Positions 1 to 8,728 of a stretch of 64,000 bases of DNA are shown in pieces (within the stretch, counting starts at the first letter, position 1; every line of letters begins with the position of its first letter). Source of the DNA: an uncultured Prevotellaceae bacterium (lineage in GTDB: Bacteria > Bacteroidota > Bacteroidia > Bacteroidales > Bacteroidaceae). Made by a program: the position numbers and the translations under genes. Below the pieces are notes generated by a model. It did no database searches. It was not told where the DNA came from and was given only the letters and a program-made list of their open reading frames with translations. The stretch spans positions 18,987 to 82,986 of the forward strand of contig CADCCB010000009.1 in NCBI GenBank assembly GCA_902799905.1, written 5' to 3'.

Positions 1-24
1 TTTGATGATATTCAGATAGTTCAT
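1..24 (-). CDS. rnfE: RnfE subunit, first 8 codons only (partial)
   Basis: The ATG at 22-24 on the minus strand opens a reading frame MNYLNIIK that runs off the window edge. This is the usual N-terminus of RnfE/RsxE, an integral membrane subunit of the Rnf complex. Its start overlaps the rnfG stop codon in an ATGA arrangement (21-24), as expected for translationally coupled operon genes. The call rests on position in the operon and only eight residues. Confidence 0.7.
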
Positions 25-686
25 ACTTCAGCCTCCTTATTCTCTTCTGTTTCTGTTGGGGTTTCTTCTTCTTCTTGATCATTGGCTACACCTTTGCTCT
101 GCATATAGGCCGCATAGGCATTGTAGACTGCCAGCAGGAAGGCGCGGCTGGTGATGGTCGAAGCGGTGATGGCCTCTACATCGCCGTTGTCCTTGCTGAC
201 GTGGAGCGAGTCTTTCTCATTGCGACCCAGGATGTACGACTTGGGCTTCTGCGAGTCCTTGAACCACTCGTCGGCCTTTGCTCCAAGACCTGGCGTCTCT
301 GCATGCTTGAGTATCGTATAGCCCTTGATGACACCCGTGCCGTCGAATCCCACCAGAACAACGAGTGGGCCGCCAAAACCGTTGACGGTGTCTTGAACGG
401 CAACACCAATGTCATTGCCGTCGGCATCTTTGACGTTGAAAATCGAATAGCGGGTGGTCTTGCCCTTCTTGTCGGTCATAGCGATGATGGTGTCAGGCTT
501 CTCGCTGGCCTGAACCTCCTGGCCGCCCATCACGTTCTGGATGCCAGCCATCAGGGCTTGCTTCTCTTGTTGGGCGATAGGATCGCTGGTCACATTGTTG
601 ACGGCAGCCAGGATGCTGCCCATGATGACGGCAACGCCCGTCAGTACGAGTACCATGTTTAATAAGGATGATTCCAGTTTCTTCAT
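21..686 (-). CDS. rnfG: Electron transport complex subunit RnfG (FMN-binding)
   Basis: RnfG is the periplasm-facing flavoprotein subunit of the Rnf ferredoxin:NAD+ oxidoreductase. An N-terminal membrane anchor spans about residues 10-30, followed by an FMN-binding domain. The covalent-flavin motif (family form S/T-G-A-T) appears here as ITASTITS near residues 173-180, with Thr177 the likely FMN acceptor; the middle residues differ from the usual GA. The tail is very acidic (EEEE, TETEENKE). I chose the internal start at 684-686 because an AGGAGG ribosome binding site lies just upstream (695-700); a longer frame starting at 722 would run into rnfD. The product is 221 aa, somewhat long because of the acidic tail. 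Confidence 0.93.
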   Translation of the reverse strand: MKKLESSLLNMVLVLTGVAVIMGSILAAVNNVTSDPIAQQEKQALMAGIQNVMGGQEVQASEKPDTIIAMTDKKGKTTRYSIFNVKDADGNDIGVAVQDTVNGFGGPLVVLVGFDGTGVIKGYTILKHAETPGLGAKADEWFKDSQKPKSYILGRNEKDSLHVSKDNGDVEAITASTITSRAFLLAVYNAYAAYMQSKGVANDQEEEETPTETEENKEAEV

Positions 687-699
687 AATGCGTTCCTCC

Positions 700-1737
700 T
701 TATTGTTTTGCAGGCACTTCACCGAAGCGCTTAGGTTTCACATAGTTGTTGATGAGCGGCGTGAAGGCGTTCATGATAAGTATGGCGAACGACATACCTT
801 CAGGATAGGCGCCCCAGTTGCGGATGACGATGGTCAGCAGGCCGATGCACACACCATAGATGAGTTGTCCCTTGTGGGTCATCGGCGAGGTCACATAGTC
901 GGTAGCCATGAAGATGGCACCCAGCATCAGACCACCGCTGAGGATGACCTGTACGGGCGAGGCGTAGTGAACGGGATCAGCGAGATTCATGATGCCGCTG
1001 ACCACAAACACTGTGGCGATGATGCTCACCGGTGTGTGCCAGGTGATAATCTTACGCCAGAGCATGAAGACCAGACCGACGATCAGGGCCAATGCACATA
1101 CCTCGCCGAGTGAACCGGCACCGCCCAGACCCTCAAACGTGCTGGCGTGATTGCCCAGCAGCAGGTCGAGCGACGTCGGGATCTTTTCCAGGAATTCCTG
1201 AGCCTTCTCCGGACTCTCGGCTCCAATGGCTTGCTTCATCAGCGAGAGGGGGGTGGCACCCGTCATGCCGTCGGTAGCAGGGTAGGTGAGCAACTCGCTG
1301 GCCTTTGGCCAACTGGTCATCTGCTGCGGGAATGCCACGAGCAGCACGCAACGGCCGATAAGTGCAGGATTGAAAATGTTCTGTCCCAGTCCGCCGAAGG
1401 TCATCTTACCCACGCCGATAGCGAAGAGGGCACCGATGATGATGATCCAGATGGGCAGGTTGGATGGCAGGTTCATGCCGAGCAGCAGGCCCGTCAGGGC
1501 TGCCGAACCGTCGAGAATGGTGTTACGCTCGTTATTGAGGATGAATTTATTGATGGCCCACTCAAAGAAGACGCAAGCCAAGACGCTTGTAGCACAGACA
1601 ATGGCCGATCCAATGCCAAAGAACCAGAACGAGGCGAGCAGCGCAGGCAGCAGGGCGATGATGACCCCGTACATGTTCTTCTCAACGCTATCTGTTCCGT
1701 GTGCGTGAGGCGAAAGTGATACAATTAACTTACTCAT
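700..1737 (-). CDS. rnfD: Electron transport complex subunit RnfD
   Basis: Integral membrane subunit of Rnf, 345 aa with multiple hydrophobic segments. It belongs to the NqrB/RnfD family, which carries covalently bound FMN and helps translocate Na+ or H+. The flavinylation motif is visible as DGMTGATPLSLM near residues 157-168, with Thr162 as the acceptor. It lies between rnfC (8 nt upstream) and rnfG (13 nt downstream) in a tightly packed minus-strand operon. Confidence 0.95.
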   Translation of the reverse strand: MSKLIVSLSPHAHGTDSVEKNMYGVIIALLPALLASFWFFGIGSAIVCATSVLACVFFEWAINKFILNNERNTILDGSAALTGLLLGMNLPSNLPIWIIIIGALFAIGVGKMTFGGLGQNIFNPALIGRCVLLVAFPQQMTSWPKASELLTYPATDGMTGATPLSLMKQAIGAESPEKAQEFLEKIPTSLDLLLGNHASTFEGLGGAGSLGEVCALALIVGLVFMLWRKIITWHTPVSIIATVFVVSGIMNLADPVHYASPVQVILSGGLMLGAIFMATDYVTSPMTHKGQLIYGVCIGLLTIVIRNWGAYPEGMSFAILIMNAFTPLINNYVKPKRFGEVPAKQ

Positions 1738-1744
1738 GTGTTAT

Positions 1745-3112
1745 TTATTTCTTAGCATTTCTGTTTCTAATGATTCCCATGACGGTAGTCTTGCCCTGAC
1801 GGATGTTGTCGAGCAGCGGACGGTGGGCAGGACAAGTGAACTGGCACGAGCCACACTCGATGCAACTGATCACGTCTTCCTTCTCGGCGCGTTCCCACTG
1901 CTTGAAGTTCGACAGTTTGGCCAGCAGGTATGGCTCAAGGCCCATAGGGCATACGCTCACGCACTTGGCACAGCGGATGCAGGGTTGAGGCTCCTTGCGC
2001 ACGGCATCGTCGCCAGAGAGGATGGTTACTGAGTTGGTGCCTTTGCAAATGGGCACTTCCGTCGATGTGAGGGCTTTACCCATCATCGGGCCACCAGCCA
2101 ACAGTTTGTTGTCACCCTCGGGCATACCGCCACACAGGTCGATGAGCATCTGCATAGGTGTGCCCATTCGAACGAGGTAATTACCAGACTTGGCCAGTCG
2201 TTTGCCGGTCACTGTGGTATAGCGCTCAAAGAGTGGCTTACGCTTCATAACTGCCTGATAGACAGCAAAGGCAGTGCCTACGTTCTGAACGATTGCTCCA
2301 ACATTCACAGGGATGGCTGGCGGAGCAGGCACCTGACGGCGGATGACGGCATCGACGAGTTGCTTCTCACCGCCCTGAGGGTAGCGTTGCTTCAGGGGCA
2401 CTACTTCGACCTGGTATTCTGAGGGAGTGAACACCTCTGCACATTTTTTTGCGAGCAGGTCGATGGCGGCAGGCTTGTTGGTCTCTATGCCGATATAGCC
2501 ACGCGTCACTTTGGCTGCCTTCATCAGCAGTTCCAGTCCCACCACAATCTCGTCGGCATGTTCCATCATCAGGCGGTAGTCTGCCGTGATATATGGCTCA
2601 CACTCCACAGCATTGATGATCACACACTCGGCCTTGTTGGGGGGAGGAGGACAGAGTTTGACGTTTGTTGGGAAACAGGCACCGCCCATACCCACGACGC
2701 CGGCTGCTTTCACGCGCGCCACGATTTCCTCTGGGGTGAGTTCTGGATGGTCGCTCACCTTTTCCAGTTTATCCGAACGGTCGATGGTCTCTTCCCATTC
2801 GTCGCCCTCTACGCTGATGATGATGACGGGCTTGCGATAGCCGGTGGCATCGATGGCGGTATCGATTTTCAATACCGTACCGCTGACAGACGAGTGGATG
2901 GGGGCGGAAATGAAGCCGCCAGCCTCGGCCAGCAATGTGCCAACCTTCACCTTGTCACCTTTCTGCACAACAGGCTTGGCGGGGGCACCGATGTGCTGCG
3001 ACAGCGGGAATATGGCCTGCTTGGGCAGCGGAGCCACCTGCGTGGCCACTTCGTGGGTCAGTTTGTTCTCTTCGGGGTGGATACCACCTATACGGAATGT
3101 TTTGCTGTTCAT
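1745..3112 (-). CDS. rnfC: Electron transport complex subunit RnfC
   Basis: Membrane-associated subunit of Rnf that binds NADH and FMN and carries two [4Fe-4S] clusters. The 455-aa protein opens with the family signature FRIGGIHPEENK, has the glycine-rich GMGGACFPTNVKL stretch, and ends with two cluster-binding motifs, CIRCAKCVSVCP and CIECGSCQFTCP. It lacks the long Ala/Lys-rich C-terminal extension of enterobacterial RsxC. Its start overlaps the rnfB stop by 4 nt (3109-3112), which indicates translational coupling. Confidence 0.96.
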   Translation of the reverse strand: MNSKTFRIGGIHPEENKLTHEVATQVAPLPKQAIFPLSQHIGAPAKPVVQKGDKVKVGTLLAEAGGFISAPIHSSVSGTVLKIDTAIDATGYRKPVIIISVEGDEWEETIDRSDKLEKVSDHPELTPEEIVARVKAAGVVGMGGACFPTNVKLCPPPPNKAECVIINAVECEPYITADYRLMMEHADEIVVGLELLMKAAKVTRGYIGIETNKPAAIDLLAKKCAEVFTPSEYQVEVVPLKQRYPQGGEKQLVDAVIRRQVPAPPAIPVNVGAIVQNVGTAFAVYQAVMKRKPLFERYTTVTGKRLAKSGNYLVRMGTPMQMLIDLCGGMPEGDNKLLAGGPMMGKALTSTEVPICKGTNSVTILSGDDAVRKEPQPCIRCAKCVSVCPMGLEPYLLAKLSNFKQWERAEKEDVISCIECGSCQFTCPAHRPLLDNIRQGKTTVMGIIRNRNAKK

Positions 3113-3990
3113 GCGGTTTCCTCCTTTCTTTCTTCAGTAGTTGGGGTTGATGGCACTGGCTTGGGAGCAGGGAAATTGACGGCGTGAATAGCCTTTGTGG
3201 GGCATACCTCTACGCACTTCTTGCACAGACGGCACTTGTTGAAGTCGATATACGACACGTTGTTCTCCACCGTGATGGCCTCGAACTTGCACTCCTTCAC
3301 ACACTTGCCGCATCCGATACAGGCTGCCTTACATGCCTTCATGGCTACGGCACCCTTGTCCTTGTTGACGCATGAGACGAAGACACGACGGTTCTTCGGG
3401 CCCTTCTTGCGCAACTCGATGATGTTACGCGGACAAGCCTTCGCACAGGCACCACAGGCCGTACACTTGTCATCGTCGACCTCGGGCAGGCCAGTCTCGG
3501 GATTGATGCGGATGGCATCAAACTGACAAGCCGCCACGCAATCGCCGCATCCCAGACAGCCAAAGCCGCAATAGGTCTCGCCGGCACCACAGGCATGCAT
3601 AGCAGCACAGGTGCGCAGACCGCTGTACTCATTGACCTTGGGGCGCAACTCGCACGAACCGTTACATCTCACTACGGCCACCATCGGATCTCCGTTGGCA
3701 ATGGCCATACCCAGCAGATTGGCTACCTGGCCCATCACCTCGCTACCACCAACGGGACAGTTCAGCCCATCGATGCTTCCGAGGTCAGCACCCTTTACGA
3801 GGGCGTCGGCCATACCGCCGCATCCCGCAAAACCGCAACCTCCGCAGTTGGCTCCCGGCAACAGTTCGTTGACCTGGCCAATGCGTGGGTCTTCATAGAC
3901 AGCAAATTTCTTGGAGCACACGAACAGCACGACGGCTGCTATGAGACCGATGCCTCCAAGCACAATTACTGCAGTCAAGATAAAATCCAT
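3109..3990 (-). CDS. rnfB: Electron transport complex subunit RnfB (ferredoxin-type)
   Basis: Electron-entry subunit of Rnf, 293 aa. An N-terminal hydrophobic helix is followed by the Fe-S domain CGGCGFAGCGG..NCPVGG. Four further 4Fe-4S motifs follow (CLGCGDCVAAC, CTACGACAKACP, CIGCGKCVKEC, CRLCKKCVEVCP), so electrons can pass from reduced ferredoxin through a chain of clusters. This is the longer multi-cluster form usual in Bacteroidales and Clostridia, not the short proteobacterial form. It is the second gene of the operon after rseC, 43 nt downstream of it. Confidence 0.96.
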   Translation of the reverse strand: MDFILTAVIVLGGIGLIAAVVLFVCSKKFAVYEDPRIGQVNELLPGANCGGCGFAGCGGMADALVKGADLGSIDGLNCPVGGSEVMGQVANLLGMAIANGDPMVAVVRCNGSCELRPKVNEYSGLRTCAAMHACGAGETYCGFGCLGCGDCVAACQFDAIRINPETGLPEVDDDKCTACGACAKACPRNIIELRKKGPKNRRVFVSCVNKDKGAVAMKACKAACIGCGKCVKECKFEAITVENNVSYIDFNKCRLCKKCVEVCPTKAIHAVNFPAPKPVPSTPTTEERKEETA

Positions 3991-4033
3991 AATAAATCAG
4001 TATTTGTTTTAATTTGTTTGTTGATAGTTTGCT

Positions 4034-4450
4034 TTACATATCAATACCGAACGATATTTTCTCGGCAATATGCTCACGCATAAGCCATATAGCAATGTAG
4101 TAGGGCACCAGGATACCTATGGCTCCCAAGGCGGCTGTCCCTTCTTCTACGCCAGCCAGCAAAAACACCACCAGCACGGCCAGCATCATTGCCAGCGGAA
4201 GCCCGAAGCCCAGGAGCAAAGCCCGTCCCGCCGAGCGGCTGGAAGTGGAAACGACGACGGAGTCACCCACCTGATGGGTCTTAGCCGCTTCCTCGTCGTA
4301 CACATCGACAATCTTGATTTTCGATTCTGAAGCGTTGCATCGTGAGGCAACCTTACAGGCTGCACAGGCAGAATTCTGAACGATTCTAACCCTGATGTGC
4401 CTGCCCTCTATCGATTCAATGGTGCCTTCGTGTCGTACAGAGTTTTCCAT
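4034..4450 (-). CDS. rseC: RseC/MucC-type SoxR-reducing system family protein
   Basis: A 138-aa membrane protein of the RseC/MucC family. It has an N-terminal beta domain with four cysteines (CAACKVASRC near residues 29-38) and two hydrophobic segments (about 80-100 and 105-125). In Bacteroidetes and some proteobacteria rseC homologues precede rnf genes and are linked to the Rsx/Rnf SoxR-reducing system, though the biochemical role is unclear. It is the first gene of this rnf operon and follows a Bacteroidetes-type -7 box closely, so the mRNA leader may be only a few nucleotides. Confidence 0.88.
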   Translation of the reverse strand: MENSVRHEGTIESIEGRHIRVRIVQNSACAACKVASRCNASESKIKIVDVYDEEAAKTHQVGDSVVVSTSSRSAGRALLLGFGLPLAMMLAVLVVFLLAGVEEGTAALGAIGILVPYYIAIWLMREHIAEKISFGIDM

Positions 4451-4458
4451 TTCACGTG

Positions 4459-4466
4459 CAAAGGTA
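4459..4466 (-). promoter_or_regulatory. -7 box of the rseC-rnf operon
   Basis: On the minus strand this reads TACCTTTG, matching the Bacteroidetes -7 consensus TAnnTTTG, 9 nt upstream of the rseC start codon. No good -33 TTTG is present 19 nt further up; the position is A-rich. The very short spacing to the ATG predicts a near-leaderless mRNA. Confidence 0.55.
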
Positions 4467-4470
4467 CGAA

Positions 4471-4490
4471 AAAAAGTGAAAAGTGAAGAG
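4471..4490. repeat. Short copy of the dispersed GTGAAAAGTGAA repeat
   Basis: AAGTGAAAAGTGAAGAG in the intergenic region matches longer arrays at about 24481-24567, 56003-56040 and 63755-63832. It is built of 7-nt TGAAAAG units. Confidence 0.5.
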
Positions 4491-4548
4491 CGATAAGTAA
4501 AAAAAATGCTGCCGTCATCGTTTTTTTTCTAAAAATATCCCCATTCGC

Positions 4549-4579
4549 TTGCAAATACCAATCTTTTTTGATACTTTTG
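4549..4579 (+). promoter_or_regulatory. Bacteroidetes-type promoter
   Basis: TTGC at 4549-4552, a 19-nt spacer, then TACTTTTG at 4572-4579. This is the consensus layout of the major Bacteroidetes sigma factor. It precedes the acidic hypothetical protein starting at 4602 and probably also the ClC channel gene. Confidence 0.65.
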
Positions 4580-4601
4580 CACAAAAATAGGGTAAAGCAT
4601 T

Positions 4602-5042
4602 ATGAAAGCAACAGAACAGACACTTCAGCAAATTGAACGTGCGTTTAGAAAACTGGTCGACAAGTTTCCTGTTGACCATGAGGCGGCCATGCTGACCGAC
4701 GTCCACATCAGGGTGACACAAGAGACAGGTGAACTGGTGATCTACAATGACGACGATGTTGAACTGACACGCTGCGTGATTGAAGAGTGGATTGACAACA
4801 AGGACGATGACTTCTATGAGGGCATCACGTCCATCTTGAGAAAGTGCATAGACAACCAAAAGGAACTCCTTGATAACCTCTCGATCCTAAAGCCCTATGC
4901 CTTCGTGCTGGAGGACGATGACCACGAACCGGTGGCTGAACTGCACGTCGTGGACGACGATACCGTCATTATTGATACAGAACTGATGGAGGGGCTTGAC
5001 AAGGACCTGGACGACTTCTTTGAAAAACTGCTGAAATCGTAA
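4602..5042 (+). CDS. Acidic hypothetical protein upstream of ClC channel
   Basis: A 146-aa soluble protein with no motif I recognise and no signal peptide or membrane segment. It is strongly acidic, with several DDD runs (YNDDDVEL, VVDDDTVI, DKDLDDFF). It has its own promoter (4549-4579) and lies 10 nt before the ClC channel gene, so the two are probably co-transcribed. Codon use and composition match its neighbours. I take it to be a real conserved hypothetical gene, perhaps a partner or regulator of the channel; that link is inference from position only. Confidence 0.75.
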   Translation: MKATEQTLQQIERAFRKLVDKFPVDHEAAMLTDVHIRVTQETGELVIYNDDDVELTRCVIEEWIDNKDDDFYEGITSILRKCIDNQKELLDNLSILKPYAFVLEDDDHEPVAELHVVDDDTVIIDTELMEGLDKDLDDFFEKLLKS

Positions 5043-5052
5043 ATAAGAGCGA

Positions 5053-6861
5053 ATGGCGGAGACATCGACAGATTCCATGACATTCTCATCGTGGTTCTCG
5101 CGCCTGAATCAATGGCGTGAGACGCATATCAGCGAACGCATGTTTGTGCTGATATTAGCCTTCTTCGTGGGTCTTTTCTCTGCTGTTGCCGCCTATGCCC
5201 TCCACTGGATCATCAACCAAATCGTGGCGCTGCTGACCAGTTCGTTCGATGCTTCCACCTATAACTGGCTCTATCTGGTTTATCCTGTCGTAGGCATCTA
5301 TTTCACGTCGCTCTTCGTGCGATATGTTGTCAAGGACAATATCTCACACGGCATCACGCGCATTCTCTATGCCATCAGCCAGAATCGGTCGCGGCTGAAG
5401 TCGCACAACACATGGTCGTCTGTCATCGCTTCGGCCATCACTATCGGCTTTGGCGGTTCCGTCGGTGCCGAGGCTCCCATCGTGCTGACCGGCTCGGCCA
5501 TCGGATCGAACCTGGGCAAACTCTTCAAACTCGATAGTCGCACGCTGATGCTACTTATAGGCTGCGGTGCCGCCGGTGCCATCGCAGGCATCTTCAAGGC
5601 TCCCATTGCAGGTCTGGTGTTTACGCTTGAGGTGCTGATGATCGACCTGACGATGGCCTCATTGCTGCCCATCCTCGTGTCGTGTGTGACGGCCACCTGC
5701 TTTACCTATATTTTTAGTGACAACGCCGTGCTGTTCAACTTCGAACTGCAGGACCATTGGACGGTAGAGCGTGTGCCTGCCTGTGTCTTCCTAGGCATCT
5801 TCTGCGGATTGGTCAGTCTCTACTTCATCCGTACGATGGGCTTCTGCGAGGACATCTTCGCCCGTTTCAAAGATAAGCCCCATGTCAGACTCATTATTGG
5901 CGGATCGCTACTGAGCATCCTTATCTTCTTCTTCCCCTCACTGTTCGGCGAGGGCTATACCTCCATCAACGCGCTGTTGAGTGGCGACGAGGCGCAGACG
6001 AACACCATTCTTGATAACTCGCTGTTCGCCGGACAGGCTCAGATGCTCATTCCCTATGTGGCACTCGTATTGCTTACGAAAGTCTTTGCCACGTCGGCAA
6101 CTAATGGCGGTGGCGGCTGCGGCGGTACGTTCGCTCCCTCGCTGTTCATCGGTTGTTTCAGTGGCTTCCTCTTCTCGCGCTTGTGGAACCAGTATGAGAT
6201 AGGTGTCCATGTGCCAGAGAAGAACTTCGCCCTCATGGGGATGGCTGGTGTGATGTCGGGTGTGATGCATGCCCCGCTGACGGGTATCTTCCTGATTGCC
6301 GAACTGACGGGCGGCTATAATCTGTTCCTGCCGCTGATGATCGTGTCGGTGTCGTCCTATCTGACCATCATCCTCTTCGAGCCCCACAGCATCTACGGTT
6401 CGCGACTGGCCAAGGAGGGACAACTCATTACCCACCATACCGACCATGCCGTACTGACGCTGATGCAACTTGACAGCGTCATTGACCGCGACTACATGCC
6501 TGTTGGACCTGATACTGATCTGGGTGAGATTGTGCGTAAGATCAGCCGTTCACGCAGTAATGTGATTCCAGTGCTCGATGCAGGTGGCTTTTTGTTGGGT
6601 GAGATTGATATCCGAAAGATTCGTCATGTGGTGTTCCGTATCGAACTCTACCATCATTTCACGGCCAGTCAACTGATGCAGGAGCCGGAGGCCACCCTTA
6701 GCGATGCGCTTCAGATGGCTGATGTGGTGAAGATTTTCGAGAATACTCATGCCGACTATCTCCCGGTGGTCGATAAGGACCGTCATCTCAAAGGCTATAT
6801 CTCTCGTCAGCGCATGTACACCCAGTATCGTAAGATGGTGGCTGACATGAGTGAAGACTGA
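5053..6861 (+). CDS. ClC-family chloride channel/transporter with CBS domains
   Basis: A 602-aa membrane protein of the voltage-gated ClC family. Signature motifs are visible: GSVGAEAP near residues 136-142, holding the gating glutamate (Glu140) in a variant of the usual G-x-x-G-R-E-G-P, and the GGTFAPSLFIG selectivity-filter segment near residue 360. About the last 150 residues form two CBS domains, which in this family often bind adenosine nucleotides. The arginine of GREGP is replaced by alanine and the following glycine also by alanine, as in many bacterial CBS-containing ClC proteins. Whether it is a channel or a Cl-/H+ exchanger cannot be decided here. Confidence 0.92.
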   Translation: MAETSTDSMTFSSWFSRLNQWRETHISERMFVLILAFFVGLFSAVAAYALHWIINQIVALLTSSFDASTYNWLYLVYPVVGIYFTSLFVRYVVKDNISHGITRILYAISQNRSRLKSHNTWSSVIASAITIGFGGSVGAEAPIVLTGSAIGSNLGKLFKLDSRTLMLLIGCGAAGAIAGIFKAPIAGLVFTLEVLMIDLTMASLLPILVSCVTATCFTYIFSDNAVLFNFELQDHWTVERVPACVFLGIFCGLVSLYFIRTMGFCEDIFARFKDKPHVRLIIGGSLLSILIFFFPSLFGEGYTSINALLSGDEAQTNTILDNSLFAGQAQMLIPYVALVLLTKVFATSATNGGGGCGGTFAPSLFIGCFSGFLFSRLWNQYEIGVHVPEKNFALMGMAGVMSGVMHAPLTGIFLIAELTGGYNLFLPLMIVSVSSYLTIILFEPHSIYGSRLAKEGQLITHHTDHAVLTLMQLDSVIDRDYMPVGPDTDLGEIVRKISRSRSNVIPVLDAGGFLLGEIDIRKIRHVVFRIELYHHFTASQLMQEPEATLSDALQMADVVKIFENTHADYLPVVDKDRHLKGYISRQRMYTQYRKMVADMSED

Positions 6862-6906
6862 TTGCGGACAATGGCGCATTCGCTAAATGATAAATAATGA
6901 TGATAA

Positions 6907-7881
6907 ATGCGTAAAGAGGATTTAAGAATCATTTTCATGGGCACACCGGAGTTTGCGGTGGAAACCCTGAAGGCATTGGTAGATAATGGCTATCATGTGG
7001 TGGCTGTGGTCACCCAACCAGACAAACCTGTGGGACGTCACGGATCTGTGCTCCAACCTTCTGCAGTCAAGCAGTATGCGCTTGAAAAGGGACTGCCCGT
7101 GATGCAGCCGGAGAAGATGAAAGACCCCGACTTCGTGGAGCAGTTGCGCTCGTTCCAAGCCAACCTGCAGGTAGTGGTGGCTTTCCGTATGCTGCCCGAG
7201 GTGGTATGGGCAATGCCAGAGTATGGCACCTTCAACGTCCATGCGGCCCTATTGCCCCAGTATCGTGGTGCGGCCCCCATCAACTGGGCTGTCATCAATG
7301 GTGAGACTGAGACGGGTGTCACCACCTTCTTCCTCGATCACGACATCGATACAGGCCGCATCATCGAGCAGATGGCGTTTTCCATCCCCGATGATGCCGA
7401 TGTGGAATATGCCTATGACGGGCTGATGCATCTTGGTGCCACAATCTGTCTGAGCACCCTACAGAAAATCATTGCCGCCGACGGTCACCCCGAGACAATG
7501 GCACAAGCCGATTCCCCCGTTCTGTCTCCACTAAAGGCCGCTCCAAAGATTTTCAAGGAGACATGCGAGATTTGTTGGAACCAGCCAGCCAAGCATGTCT
7601 ATGATTTCGTTCGAGGCCTGTCGCCCTATCCAGGTGCATGGACAACCCTTGTTGACGAGTCTGGCCGTGAGACGGTGCTCAAGATCTTCCGCACCACAAA
7701 GACCACACAATGCGTGCAGGGTGGGGCAGGCCGTCTGGTGGCAGACAGGAAGCATCTCTATGTGGCCTGTTCCGACTGTCTGCTACAGATAGACGAGTTG
7801 CAACTGGCCGGCAAGAAGCGCATGGATGCGCCGTCTTTTCTGAACGGAATGAAAGACATTGAAAAATATTCTGTTCGTTAG
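6907..7881 (+). CDS. fmt: Methionyl-tRNA formyltransferase
   Basis: Transfers a formyl group from 10-formyl-THF to Met-tRNA(fMet) for translation initiation. The 324-aa length is normal. The N-terminal FMGTPEFAVETL opening and the catalytic region NVHAALLPQYRGAAPINWAV (Asn, His and later Asp residues of the formyltransferase fold) are typical. The C-terminal OB-like domain includes the SPYPGAWT segment. It lies 45 nt after the ClC gene and upstream of rpe on the same strand. Confidence 0.96.
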   Translation: MRKEDLRIIFMGTPEFAVETLKALVDNGYHVVAVVTQPDKPVGRHGSVLQPSAVKQYALEKGLPVMQPEKMKDPDFVEQLRSFQANLQVVVAFRMLPEVVWAMPEYGTFNVHAALLPQYRGAAPINWAVINGETETGVTTFFLDHDIDTGRIIEQMAFSIPDDADVEYAYDGLMHLGATICLSTLQKIIAADGHPETMAQADSPVLSPLKAAPKIFKETCEICWNQPAKHVYDFVRGLSPYPGAWTTLVDESGRETVLKIFRTTKTTQCVQGGAGRLVADRKHLYVACSDCLLQIDELQLAGKKRMDAPSFLNGMKDIEKYSVR

Positions 7882-7937
7882 TATAATATTTCGCAAGGCG
7901 TTGCGTTACTATAGTGTAAAATCAAACGCAATAGCCT

Positions 7938-8051
7938 ATGCAAATTTTTACTTATGAGGAAATGACACCGAGTGAGAAGACACTCAATTTCATCAAACAG
8001 TTCGCCTACAACTATCGGGCGAAGAACAATCAGACCTTTGGCCTGAACTAA
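7938..8051 (+). CDS. Small hypothetical protein, 37 aa
   Basis: An open frame MQIFTYEEMTPSEKTLNFIK... of 37 codons ending in TAA, 21 nt before the rpe start and in the same direction. Its composition is protein-like (aromatic and charged residues, no low complexity) and it resembles short conserved Bacteroidales proteins with a YEE-x-x-PSE-x-TL pattern, as far as I can judge from memory. No strong ribosome binding site precedes it. It could be a real small protein or a leader peptide for rpe. Confidence 0.5.
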   Translation: MQIFTYEEMTPSEKTLNFIKQFAYNYRAKNNQTFGLN

Positions 8052-8072
8052 TTAAATAAGGAGAAATAAGTT

Positions 8073-8720
8073 ATGACACTTGTATCACCTTCACTCTTGG
8101 CGGCCGACTTCCTGCATCTCGACCGTGACATACAGATGATTAACCGCTCGGAGGCCGACTGGCTTCATCTGGACGTGATGGACGGCATGTTCGTGCCTAA
8201 CATCTCATTTGGTTTTCCCGTTCTCGAGGCTGTTGCTGCTGCATGCACCAAGCCGCTCGACGTCCACTACATGATCGAACGGCCGGAGCGCTACATCAGT
8301 AGAACAGCCAAGTTGGGAGCCATGATGATGAATGTGCATCAGGAAGCCTCGGTCCATCTGCATCGTACCGTTCAGGAAATCCATGACGCCGGTATGAAGG
8401 CTGGCGTGACGCTCAATCCGAGTACGCCAGTCTGTGTGCTGGAAGATATCATTGGCGATGTCGACATGGTGTTGCTGATGAGTGTCAACCCAGGCTTCGG
8501 CGGACAGAAGTTCATCGAAAACACCATCGCCAAGGTTAAACGTCTGCGTCAGATGATCGACCAGTCGGGTAGCAAGGCCCTCATCGAGGTCGATGGCGGT
8601 GTGCAGGGCGAGACAGCCCCGCGACTTGTAGCAGCAGGTGTCGATGTGCTGGTAAGTGGCAGTTACGTGTTCAAGGCCAAAGATCCCGAGCAGACCATAC
8701 ACGACCTGCGGGCTTTGTAA
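8073..8720 (+). CDS. rpe: Ribulose-phosphate 3-epimerase
   Basis: Interconverts ribulose 5-phosphate and xylulose 5-phosphate in the pentose phosphate pathway. The 215-aa TIM-barrel protein shows the family motifs SPSLLAADF, HLDVMDGMFVPN (metal-binding His and catalytic Asp), HYMIERPERYI, MSVNPGFGGQKFI, and EVDGGV with the second catalytic Asp. A ribosome binding site AAGGAG lies just upstream of the ATG. Only 8 nt separate its stop from that of the convergent sigma factor gene. Confidence 0.96.
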   Translation: MTLVSPSLLAADFLHLDRDIQMINRSEADWLHLDVMDGMFVPNISFGFPVLEAVAAACTKPLDVHYMIERPERYISRTAKLGAMMMNVHQEASVHLHRTVQEIHDAGMKAGVTLNPSTPVCVLEDIIGDVDMVLLMSVNPGFGGQKFIENTIAKVKRLRQMIDQSGSKALIEVDGGVQGETAPRLVAAGVDVLVSGSYVFKAKDPEQTIHDLRAL

Positions 8721-8728
8721 CTATCTGT

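Noticed and set aside
75-662. Long plus-strand frame opposite rnfG
   Set aside because: It mirrors rnfG on the other strand; the minus-strand frame has clear family motifs, so this is a shadow.
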